In this document: one piece after another, positions 25,717 through 38,600 of the stretch
Position numbering within the stretch: position 1 is the first letter of the stretch
Layout of the letters: each line of letters begins with the position of its first letter
Source: Enchytraeus crypticus
Taxonomy: Eukaryota; Annelida; Clitellata; Enchytraeida; Enchytraeidae
Direction of reading: 5' to 3'
Assembly: GCA_905160935.1 (NCBI GenBank)
Contig: CAJHZI010000532.1
Location: 579,001-643,000 of the forward strand
DNA length: 64,000 nt
Made by a program: the position numbers and the translations under genes
Notes under the pieces: generated by a model
The model's database searches: none
What the model saw: the letters and a program-made list of their open reading frames with translations, nothing else
What the model was told of the DNA's origin: nothing

Positions 25717-28700
25717 CAGCACACATACTCTCATGGATGAACAGCTGATTCTGCTGATGATGACGTCGAGGAGGCACATCTCATCCAGCCTGGCCTGTAG
25801 GATGAACCTGAGGAAGACTCTCATGAGCGAGGAGTCAGTGATGGTTCTCATACAGACGTCCAGGTACACAGTGGCCGCTATCACCTCCTCCGTCGTCGTC
25901 TGCAAACATGTGGTCACACGATAGTGATGTAGCAAAAACCAAGTAACTTAATTATTGAATTTTTTTCTTTCTTATAGTCACATACATGACATACCGCATG
26001 TGCTACATAGTTTCCTTTCTAGATTTCTGTTTTCGAATTGAGAGCGGAATTTAGCTATATTTGATTATCTGCGCGTCTCCGAACGAAGTTAAGCTACTTC
26101 GGACCAGGTCGGTACATCGATGTGTAGAAATAGAAAAAATAATAAATATATTTACATATTTATAAGATATATAATACATTAATATAATATACTTTGGAAG
26201 ACCGAGTATTGACAGTTTTGAATGAAAAGCAAACTCACTGGTTGTCGGAAGGATATTCTTAAATCCGCACTGGTTGGAATCAGTGCGTGATCAGTGAGTG
26301 ATTACTCACTAATACCTTGAAGAGAAAGGAGGTAACAATAAAAACTACAAAAACAAAAACTAAGCAAGAAAACTCTGTATCACGAGCCGTATGGTATGTG
26401 TGTAATCATACGACCAAAAATAAAAACTACAAATGTTAATTAGTTCAAACTTAACTATAATAGAAAAATAACAAATCAGAGTAAAATCAGAGTAACATTT
26501 AAATAAAAAACGACAGTAATAAAGAAACATGGTGTCTTAGTCTCGCCATTGATCTAGAGCTAGAGAGAGTTCTGGCACCAGTTGATCCAAATGGCAGGTC
26601 CAACGTACATATTTAAAAGTACAGCTTTTAACTCCACTGGAATGATATGTGCATGAGTGTCAACAAAAATATAGCAGACAGTATCATGTGTAGTATGAGA
26701 CTATTAGTAAAAACTTCTGTACATGAATATATAAAAATGTCAGTAATGACACTAATGCTCTAGAACATGTGACAAAGTATCGGTAAAATGTCAGTATTGA
26801 CTTTAATGCGCTAGAACATGTGATGAAGTATCGGTAAAATGTCAGTACTCACACTAATGCTCTAGAACATATGATAAAGTGTCGGTAAAATGTCAGTATA
26901 AGTTCTAAAACACTAGTGTCAATGTATACGCCAGTTTAATATGTAAACACCAGATAAAAAAATGTAGGGAAGTAAATACATAAATAATAAAGATTTTACC
27001 ATATCCCGACCCTGGTTAAACTGGGATTTAAGGGATGATGATGATGATGATGATGATGAATAAAGGTTTTAACGTCCACTATACATACAAGATCTCATAC
27101 AAGGATGATGTCAGGGATATAATTCTTGCATCAGGGAATTCATCCTTGCATAAGTTACTTTATCTTTCGAACAAAAAGACAAGGAAAGGACAGTAACGAT
27201 CTAATAATATTTGTGATACTATTTAGTATTTACATGTCGAAAATACTACATACATTATTACTACATACATTATTACTACATACATTATTACTACATACAT
27301 TATTACTACATACATTATTACTACATACATTATTACTACATACATTATTACTACATACATTATTACTACATACATTATTACTACATACATTATTACTACA
27401 TACTTTAGTACTACATACATTATTACTACATACATTATTACTACATACATTATTACTACGTAGATTATTTACATACTCTCTAGATGCTATCAACACGACT
27501 CACTAAAAGTCTAAATTATTACTACAATTTTATATCAGATCACTTCATATATAGGCCTAGTCCGTTATCGTTGATTTTCGTCATAGTTCGTCATCACAGA
27601 TCTATTTTCTGCTAAATCATTTTTGGATGTTATACACATCAATTTCGACATTGAATTGATTGATTGATACATAATCGTGTTATTAATCCCAGTCCAAGAG
27701 TACAAACATCGTTAAACAGCTTAGTGCTATAGACTAGAAATACCAAAGTCCTATATCTGTATCACCAATCAACAAATCCACTGGAGAAATTCTAGAAAAT
27801 GTAAAAACTATAATAACAGAATCAGTGTTGTTAAGATTCAGTCTTGAACTGAAGGTCGTGTTGTAGCTCTAGGCTTTGACCTTCTATGTCCCTGTCCGGC
27901 CACTGACCTTGAAGGTTACATCACTGACCTTGAATCCTCACCCTAACTTCAGGTTGTATTGAAATTTGTTTTAAACAGGCATAACAATATGTTTAACCTT
28001 TCTCCGCTAACCAGGGGTATATTTTTACCACCATAGTAGAATTTTTGAAATTGTTGAACATGCATTGAACTTACAAGCACAATTTTAACAATTCACAACT
28101 AGGTCATTGCTTTGACCTTATTCCAAAGTCTTCCTGTCTCTAACCCCTATGCCTCGACCCTTAGACTTTGTTAACAACACTGTGGAAAATTGCTGAAATT
28201 GTAAAAGCCCCCAAATATGTAAAAATGTGTAATCGCAAACTGCTTATACTAAAGATCTATAGTAATAATTATTTATCACACTATACCATATACCAAAGGT
28301 AGAGGATAGAAACAGGTGGAGTTATATGCCATGGATCCGCCAATAGGCAGTGCACTAAGAGACAGACCATATACCACATTAAATATAACCAGAAATATAG
28401 CCTACACAATATGCACACGTGTTCATTACATAATTACAGATTACGTTCTGAAATCTCCAAAATTAACCACAAACCGCAGACTCAACAGATTCACAAATTG
28501 TCATACAGAAACCTCAGTGGAAAAGCTATAGTTAGTATTAGGGCAAGTCAAAAAGCGATAGCACAGTTAGACTTAAAACTACCGTAAACCAAATACAGTC
28601 AACGTAAATCAAGTTCAATATTAGCCGTGAAAAGCAGGCATTCATAGACTAGCAGACCAGTAACATACTAGTAACATACCAGTAACATACTAGCAGCCGT

Positions 28701-29638
28701 ACTAGTAACATACTAGTACCTATACTAGTAGCCGTACTAGTAACATACTACCAGCCGTACTAGTAACATACTAGTAGCTATACTAGCAGCCGTACTAGTA
28801 ACATACTACCAGCCGTACTAGTAACATACTAGTAGCTATACTAGCAGCCGTACTAGTAACATACTAGCAGCCGTACTAGTAACATACTAGCAGCCAATTT
28901 TAAGTGCTTCTTCTTTATACATAATTCTGCGTTTCCAGGTATCTTCTCCATCTTCCAAGATAACCCATTTAAATTGTAATGTTAGGAGAGTGGTCAAATG
29001 GATAGCAAGCCTGACTTAGAAGCAGGATCAAATCCAAGCCGATCCATCCCTCATAGTATCCCTTGTTATACTGAAACAGGCGTTAAACGTAACTGTACAG
29101 CTTTAGTCGATAGTCATGTATATCTGTCTTTAGATTCCTGATTCTCTCCTACCTCATATCTGTACAGAGTCCTAAGTTAATCTCAAGTTAACAGAAACAC
29201 AAGAAACACATGCACACACTCTCAGACAGTCTAGTCATAGTTACATATCCATGCAGACAGTCATGGAGAAGTACATGCAGAGATACATAGCGTGCATCCT
29301 TACAGCTAGCAGATACTAACCAGCATGAGTACATCTCTAACAGGAGCCGGGTACTTGTGCAGGTCCTTGTGTCACACACATACACACATGTCAATATACA
29401 CATTGCTTCCCTAGCTCTTCTATATACACACTAGTGTGCGCACACACACATACATGTCAATATACATATATTGACATTGTTCCCCTATCCCTTCCATACA
29501 CACAATAGTGTGCACACAAACACACATGCACACACACACATACACACATGTCAATATACACATTGCTCCCCTATCTCTTCCATAACATCTTCCATAACAC
29601 ACATAGTCGTGCACACACACATACACACACACATACTC

Positions 29639-29682
<44 letters not shown>

Positions 29683-32600
29683 AATATAAGCATAGTCACG
29701 TATCCTTTCCATACACACACACACAATCGTGCACACACACATACACACACGTGAACATACACGCAGCTTATCTACCTCTTCTATCCACACAATCGTGCAC
29801 ACACTCACACACATGGTGAACATACACATAACTCATGCATATGTGCTTTTCTATTAAAGCATTAACACTTTTGGCACATTAACATCGAGTGCTGCTTATA
29901 AGTGACGATTAAATAAATTAAATAAATGTATTATTCACTATTAAATAGGTCTTACACAACTCACTTTGCTGCTGCATCCATACAATGCACACAGTGCCTA
30001 TAACAAGGGACAGCTTAACTGACTTATACGTGACACTACAGCACCACCATGCAAAAGTAACTGATGTCATAATGATACTAGTTTTAAAATCATCGTCACA
30101 ATCGAATAAAATTACCAGCCTAAGATCTGCAAAAATCATAATACATAATGACATGAATGCAGATTAACGATCCATCCATGAATTATGTGAATACACGTTT
30201 GCACAACAACTCTGAATTGAAGAAATCATAAATTTGCATCATAGTTAGAAATTCACACTAGACTGCGCTATCAGAAGCACACTCTCTTCTCTCTTCAGTG
30301 CACTGCCAAGTGGCAGGTTCAAGGTATGTGTTCATACTCAAAGTCTACTATTTCGCTCCATAAGAGCACTCCTTAACAAATTAATCCCTTCACAAAGTCT
30401 ATGCCTTATGTAGCCTATAGCTTGGAAAAAGTATGACTTCTGAGGTGGTTTCCCGTTGCTTCCCTCAGTTAGATAGGGAAAATATTTCATGGTGAGATGG
30501 GTCAACTCTTGCCATCCTCAACTCCTGCCTTAGTCGCCTCTTACGTACACGCAGCAGATTGTTTGCGGTTGCTCTATTCGGCAGTGGTCCAACCCGAGCA
30601 CAACACGGGGATACAGAAGCACACATACAGAGATAAAGATTACAGATGTGCATGCTTCAGCATGAAAGAGATATATTCCATAAACCCAAAAGTAAGACCT
30701 TGCCAAATGAAAACCCTATGTGTGATTTTCAGAATATCTAAAATACACATTTCTAGCAGAAATAAACCACACACAAATAACTATTATAAAATTTATAAAA
30801 TTTAATTAATATATAAAATAGTTTTTACTGCATTAATTATTATTACCTGGTGCAGGGCTGGGCCCATGAAGTGTTTATTCATATCACTGTATGACTGCAC
30901 TAAAGATTAATTGTTACCTGATGCAGGACTGGGCCCATGAAGTGTATTGATATCACTGTATGAATGCACTAAAGATCATTACCTGGTGCAGGGCTGGGCC
31001 CATGACAGGAACCAGGAAACCATTGTATATAAAGCTGAGCAGCTGATCTCTAACCATCGGGTGGGAAACCTTAAAATGCAACAATGTTACATTTTTAGAT
31101 TCTTTTTCAAAGCCAACAATAAATAACAGTAGCAGAGTCTACTTTGGGGGGGATTTAGCGCACTCAGTTAAGCTGCGCGTCAGTTGAACGAAGTAAAGCT
31201 ACGCTGCACGCGGTTAGTAAATTTGTGGGCGACCACTTTGGAAGACCGCGTGTAGACAGCTTTGAAAGTAAACAATCCCCAGGGTGTTGGAGGTTATTCT
31301 TAAATCCGCGCCGGCTGCTTTTGGAGCGCCAACAAAAGGCAACGATTACTAATAACCATGGAAAGGAATGGAAGAAATAACGAAAACTACAAAAACAGAA
31401 ACTTAAGAAAGGAAAACATTGTAAACACATGCGGTATGTCGTGTGAGTAACTATACGGAATAAAAAAAGAGTCAATCCTCAATGCCCATGATTCATATAC
31501 TGTGTTTTTTATAACTGATACCCCACATTATTTTTACAATAAAGTCGTAAGGAGTTGACCGAGGTTCTTAAAATTTACAGTACTTAACCAACAGCCAATT
31601 CCACCAAACACAGAGAAATTTTGTTTGAATATCTTTAATAAAGTGAAAGTTGTAGTCTCGCGAATAGGAGTGGGGTCAGATTAGAAATATCCAATACAGG
31701 AATTCAGGCGAGTTACTTTTAGCGCAAATTATCTCTATAAAAATACTAGTTAACACGCAATGCAAACTTTCTGCTAATGCTATTTTGAAGAGCAATCATT
31801 TCTTTTCAAAACGACGTAAAATACGTGCTGATATGTTCTTAATTGACAAAGTTATTGAACTTTTTATGCATGCCTTGCATGAAGAGAATAAACGAATAAG
31901 ATATTTTAACTGTGTCGCTAGAGGACGCCGCTGCAGTGGCTGCGGTGATAGCAGTTGTACCCAGACATGCTATGCATGTATTAAAAGTTCAATAACTTTG
32001 TCAATTACGAACATATCAGCAAGTATTTTACGTTATTTTGCAAAGAAGTGATTGCCCTTCAAAATAGCATTAGCTAAAGTTTTGGGACGTGTTCGCTATC
32101 ATTTTTATAGAGATAGTTTTACGCTGCATGTAACACGCCTATAATCCCGTACAGGAAATTTCTTATCTGACCCACTGCTATTCGCAAAGCTGTAACCTTC
32201 ACGTTATTAAAGATATTCAAATGAAATTTTTCTCTGTTTTGTAGAATTGGCTGCTGGTAAAGTACTGTAAATTTCAAGAACATCGGTCGACATCTTACGA
32301 CTTTATTGTTAAAACAATTTGGGGTATCAGTTATAAAAAACACAGTGTATAATTCCAAAAATATAAATAATGTTGGTTTATAATTATTTAAATGCGTAGC
32401 TTTGAGTGTTCACACATCATAACGGCAGATAAGCAACTATAGAGTGTGAAGAATACTAGATTATATAATTTTTATATGAAAATTGTAGACAATTTTTCAG
32501 ATAACACAATTTGTTTGAATAAACTTGCAGAAATAATATATAACAGAGATCTCTCAGGAAAAATCAAAGCCCAAATCAAAGAAAAGACAAAAAGCTCAGC

Positions 32601-35600
32601 AAAAAAATATCACATGCTTAAAAAAATCACATGCTTAGGGAAACAGCAACTCCTGTTGCATTTTTAAGTAAATGAATAATTTTACACTGCTAAATACAAA
32701 GCTCTGCATTTACTCATAAAAGAAAATTTTATATTAACGAAATTTAGCTATTTAATGTAAGTTATAGTTACTTAAAAGAGAATAATCTGTCACATACCTT
32801 GCTAGAGGGGATTTGTTCAAGTATATATTAAGAGAGCAATGAGATTTGGGGAAGTTTCTATATAGATGTTGGCTTTTAGCAGGATCCTTAATTAGAGAGA
32901 GAGATGGAAAGACAGATGGAGAAAGAGAGAGAAAGAGAGAGAGATATAAGTAGCGCACCAGTGCGACAGCATTGCAGAACTCAAGTGATGTGAGGAACTT
33001 CTGAAGATCTGCGCGTGAGTTGACGTCATCATGCGTGAGCTGATGCCAGTCATCAGACGGGTAGGAGAGAGTGCGGGGGAGAGAGGAGTAGAGACCGCTC
33101 AGTCCTGTAGCCAGCACCTACACATATCAAACATATAAATATAGAGCAAATACTCTACAACATAGATATCAAACATATAAATATAGAGTAAATACTGCAC
33201 ACCATAGATATCAAACAAATAAATATAGAGCAAATACTGTACACCATACTAATACTACTGAGACTGCGCTACGTCCTATTTGGACCCTGCAGTAGGTTTC
33301 AAGGTTAATTGACTCCACTTCGCTCTATCCTCAGCTAGATCACAGATGCTCTCATCTAATGTGTTCAAATTCTGATTTATATCTTTGAGATCTTTATTTA
33401 CTAATTTGATCCATGTTTGTTTATTTTGACAACCTCTTTGTTTTGTCTGAGATTTTTTATTCTCATTTAAAGCAAGTTTTACAGGTACATTGTTCGATAA
33501 CCTAAGTAAGTGACCTATCCACTTTAGTCTTCGTGTTTTAATTGCAAGACTCCTTTTTTCATTTGTTCTGATGTACAAGTTATCGTTGCTTATAATGTGA
33601 GGGTAATATATTTTAAGTATTTTTCTTAATAGACTTCTATGAAATATGTCAATTTCGTGTTCCTGTTTTGAAGTTAATGTCCATAGGTCACTATTATATA
33701 AGTAAACTGGCAAAGAAAATAAAGTAAGCATTGAATATATTTATTCTTGTTTTCATTGATATTTTGCTATTTGTTAGTTGCATCTTGCATTTATTAAAAA
33801 TAGCTATACACAATTGCTTTCTATGGATCATGTTTTTTCAGTATCCAAGTAAGAACCTAAATATTTGCATTTCTTCCATTCCTGATCATTTTTGTTTCCA
33901 ATGGTATATTTTTCTGTTTTATCTGTGCTTAGTTTTAAATCTCTCTTATTCAGTTTATCATTGACTTCCTTTTGAATTTTGTCTGTTATATTTTTGCATG
34001 TGCTTACATAATGCAATATCATCTGCAAAGTGCTGATCAATATTTATACCCATTTCTCGTTTTATGCTATAGTTATGTTCTATAATATGAATAGGAATTA
34101 ATTCTTCATATGGTATATTTTCTTTGGAGTATGGTGCTCTTCAATTTGGTTTGCTATTTGAATTTGATTCTTATGTTTGTTTAAGCTATTTGCAAGGTAA
34201 AATGTGAAAAGTACCGGGCTTAAGCAATCTCCTTGTGGTATTCCAATATTAGTTTCAAGCTCATTTCCAGTTACATCTCCATTTTTTAATATTTTTTGAA
34301 TAGAGTAAATACTCTACACCATAGATATCAAACATCATTGAAACATGTAAATAGAGAATAAATGCTGTACACCATAGATATCAAACTTATAAATAGAGAA
34401 TAAATACTGTACACCATAGATATCAAACTTATAAATATAGAGCAAATACAGTACACCATAGATATCAAACAAAGAAACATATAGAGTAAATACTGTACAC
34501 CATAGATATCAAACAAATAGATATAAAAAAAGTAAAAAAGTAAACACGCATTATAGTGAATAATCAACTTTGTTGATATCTATCACTTTTTAAAACCACA
34601 TGTTTAATTCGTTAGGCAATTTAGACCATTTTCCGTATAACCAGTCCAGTGAATATCCAAGATTTTACTCTCAGATCAGCACGGCCAGGATTCGAACCCA
34701 CGAGGATTCAGATCACCTCAGCAAATAAATAAAGCAAATACTGTGCACCATAGATATCAAACATATAAATATACAGTAAATACTGTACACCATAGATATC
34801 AAACAAATAAATATAGAGTAAATACTGTATACCATAGATATCAAACATATATAGAGAAAATACTATACACCACAGATATCAAACAAATAAATATAGAGTA
34901 AATACTGTATACCATAGATATCAAACATATATAGAGCAAATACTGTACACCATAGATATCAAAGATATAAATATAGAGCAAATACTGTACACCATAGATA
35001 TACTCCTACTACTAATAAGGCTGCGCTACGTCCTATTTAGACCCTGAAGTAGGTTTCAAGGTTAATTGACTCAACCTTGCTCTATCCTCAGCCAGATCAC
35101 AGATGCTCTCATCTAATATGTTCAAATTCTGATTGATATCTTTGAGATCTTTATTTACTAATTTGATCCATGTTTGTTTATTTTGACAACCTCTTTGTTT
35201 TGTCTGAGACTTTTTATTCTCATTCAAAACAAGTTTTATAGGTGCATTGTTCAGTAACCTAAGTAAATGACCTATCCACTTTAGTCTTTGTGTTTTAATT
35301 GCAAGACTCCTTTTTTTCATTTGTTCTGATGTATAAGTTATAGTTGCTTATAATGCGAGGGTAATATGTTTTAAGTATTTTTCTTAATAGACTTCTATGA
35401 AATATGTCAATTTCATGTTCTTGTTTTGAAGTTAATGTCCACAGCTCACTATTATATAAGTAAACTGACGTAATATAAGCATTGAATATATTTATTCTTG
35501 TTTTCATTGTTATTTTGCTATTTGTTAGCTTCATCATGTATTTATTAAAATAGCCATACACAATTGCTTTCTATGGATCATGTCTCTTTCAGTATCCGAG

Positions 35601-38600
35601 TAAGAACCTAAATATTTGCATTTCTTCCATTCCTGATTAATTTTTGTTTCCAATGGTATATTTTTCTGTTTTATCTGTGCTTAGTTTTAAATCTCACTTA
35701 TTCAGTTTATCATTGACTTCCTTTTGAATTTTGTCTGTTATATTTTTGCATGTGCTTACATATGCAATATCATCTGCAAACTGCTGATCAATATTTATAC
35801 CCATTTCTCGTTTTATGCTATAGTTATGTTCTATCATATGATTTGGAATTAATTCTTCATATAGTATATTTTCTTTGGAGTATGAGTGTTCTTCAATTTG
35901 GTTTGCTATTTGAATTTGGTTCTCATCTTTGTTTAAGCTATTTGCAAGGTAAAATGTGAAAAGTACCGGGCTTAAGCAATCTCCTTGTGGTATTCCAATA
36001 TTAGTTTCAAACTCATTTCCAGTTACATCTCCATTTTTTACTCTTAAAATTACATCATCAATAATAAGGTTTATTATATGCAATTCGTCCTGATCAATTA
36101 TTTTACTTAAATCCTCTAATAATTTATTTCTATTAACAGTATCAAACGCCTTACTCATGTCTAGAAGCATGATTTCTATTTCTGAGTTTTTGTTTGTCAT
36201 TGCTTTTTCGATAAGCAATTTTAATGTTAGGACGCGTTCAGTGGTACTTCTGCCTGGTCTATAGGCGGCTTGAGTGACTGGTATTATTTTGTCTATTTTA
36301 TTGTATATTCTATTTATTAGAGATGGGAATTTTATGAAATTCCAGAGTTCGGGTTCGGTTCCTCGAAATGAAAGTTCGGTTCGGGTTCGGTTAGCAGTTG
36401 ACAATTTGAGAGTTCGGTTCGTTGAAAATGAATGTTTGGTTCGGTTCGGGTTCAGTTCTAACAAGGGTTCGGGTTCGGTTCGGGTTCGGCTTGCTTTCCA
36501 ACTCACAAGAGTTCGATTCGAATTCGAAATGGTTTGGTTTGGATAATGTTGCAATTGTTTAACTATACTTATAATAATTATGATTTTGACGAACATGCTT
36601 AAAATGGTTTATGGTAAATATGCTTAAAAATTAATTAAGTCATAATAGCTGCCCGTTTTTCACCTGGGTAAAAATATGACAATGAAAAAAAGGAGATAAT
36701 TGGTATTTATTCCTGTACATTTCTTAAAATATTATTAGTTAACCAACAAATGTTCATAATATAGATAATTAGCTTTATTATTGTATCTGAAATATTCTCC
36801 TTGATTATAACGAGCAAATAGAATGCTTCATCAATTTTTAAATTTTTATTGTCACTATAGGCCTATATATTAGATTTTTTATAATTTAGTGAAAATGTCT
36901 TGGTTAAAATTTGATCCAATATTTCAGAGACAAAGTGCAATTTAGTAACATAAAAATGTCAAGTAAAGATGATTTTGTAAGCACGTGTACTTCTATAGAA
37001 AAATGATCATAATATCCACCGTTTGCTATCAACTGACCAGTGATAAGCTTCATAATTTACCATAAGGTTTCAAATTTTAAACTCTCAGACCAATTATGAA
37101 GTTACGAAAATAGTTATGAAATTATTGCATTGCTATGGTGCAAAATTATTTACTCCAGATAGCCTTAACACATATAGAATGTCATATATAATTATTTGTA
37201 AATCTGGCTGCAAAAATATTAAGGTAGCACACTAAAATTAGAAAAATTCATAATTTGAATTTAACAAGAACAAATACACCTAGATTGAGTCAAGCATTTT
37301 CAGATTTTATGGGGTAATGGGGTACTCTCATCACTTTTGTCTCTTTCCATATTTCAATGCCGTATCATTCAGACTATCCATTATCTTCTGTAAGCCCGTC
37401 TCGCTTCCCACTACCATTCCTTTGTACCGTTACCATAGCCTTACCTGAATATATGCGGTTAGATACTGTAAGACATGTAAATGCAAAAACTAATATATAT
37501 ATATGTTAGTTTTGTTCTTACTTTCTTTACTTAATGTCAGACTGGTGAAGAAGAGAGAAACTCCAAGAGTTTGGTTCAGTTCGGCTTGGACGAAGGCTGG
37601 GTTCGGGTTCGGTTCGGGTTCGGCCAGAGTCTGGGTTCGGGTTCGGTTCGGTTCGGCCAGAGTCTGGGTTCGGGTTCGGTCAGAGTCTGGGTTCGAGTTC
37701 GGTTCAGTCAAAATTCTAGATTGTAGGGTTCGGTTCGATTCCCATCTCTACTATTTATCATTAACACCATAGATATCAAACATATAAATCTAGAGCAAAT
37801 ACTGTACACCATAGGTATCAAACATATAAATATAGAGCAAATACTGTACACCATAGATATCAAACATATAAATATAGAGCAAATACTGTACACCACAGAT
37901 ATCAAACATATAAATATAGAGCAAATACTGTACACCATAGATATCAAACATATAAATATAGAGCAAATACTGTACACCATAGATATCAAACATATAAATA
38001 TAGAGCAAATACTGTACACCATAGATATCAAACATATAAATATAGAGCAAATGCTGTACACCATAGATATCAAACATATAAATATAGAGCAAATACTGTA
38101 CACCACAGATATCAAACATATAAATATAGAGCAAATACTGTACACCATAGATATCAAACTATTAAATATAGAGCAAATAGTGTATATCATAGAAATGAGT
38201 TTGTAAACAAATATAAAGGTAAGGTGTTTACATCTTGAACACCTTTTAGGATGTAAAAGCAGATGTAAACGCAACCGAGATACTAGAAATTGCTCATCAT
38301 TAAAGGAACGGAACTAACCGGGCACTTCAGTGTCTCGTGTTGAGTTCGGGAAACTAAGGAATAGAATAACCTTTAAGTGGGTAAGAAGCAACTGGTAAGG
38401 CAATGGAAAACAACATCAAAAGTCATATTTTTCCCAAGCTATAGACTACATATTGTAAGGATAAGGCATAACCATTGTGAAGGGATTAAGTTGTTGATCA
38501 ATGGAGTGCTCTATATGGAGTGTGCATGCAGACTCTGAGTATGAATATGTGTCTTGGACCAGTCACTTGGCTGAGCATTAGAGAGAGAGAGAGAGAGAGA

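Noticed and set aside
25247-25935. Leu/Ser-rich 194-codon minus frame
   Set aside because: Only the FHIP1 exon 4 part (25729-25899) is coding; the rest is CT repeat.
27126-27506. 126-codon frame with HTLLL repeats
   Set aside because: 15-bp satellite open on both strands.
7070-29040. tRNA genes at SINE heads (7070, 17769, 28990, 50918 and others)
   Set aside because: A and B boxes are present but acceptor stems do not pair and bodies are shared among copies, so they are SINE heads.
27240-38220. Regular arrays resembling CRISPR (27240-27466, 37759-38220)
   Set aside because: No unique spacers, no cas genes, eukaryotic introns.
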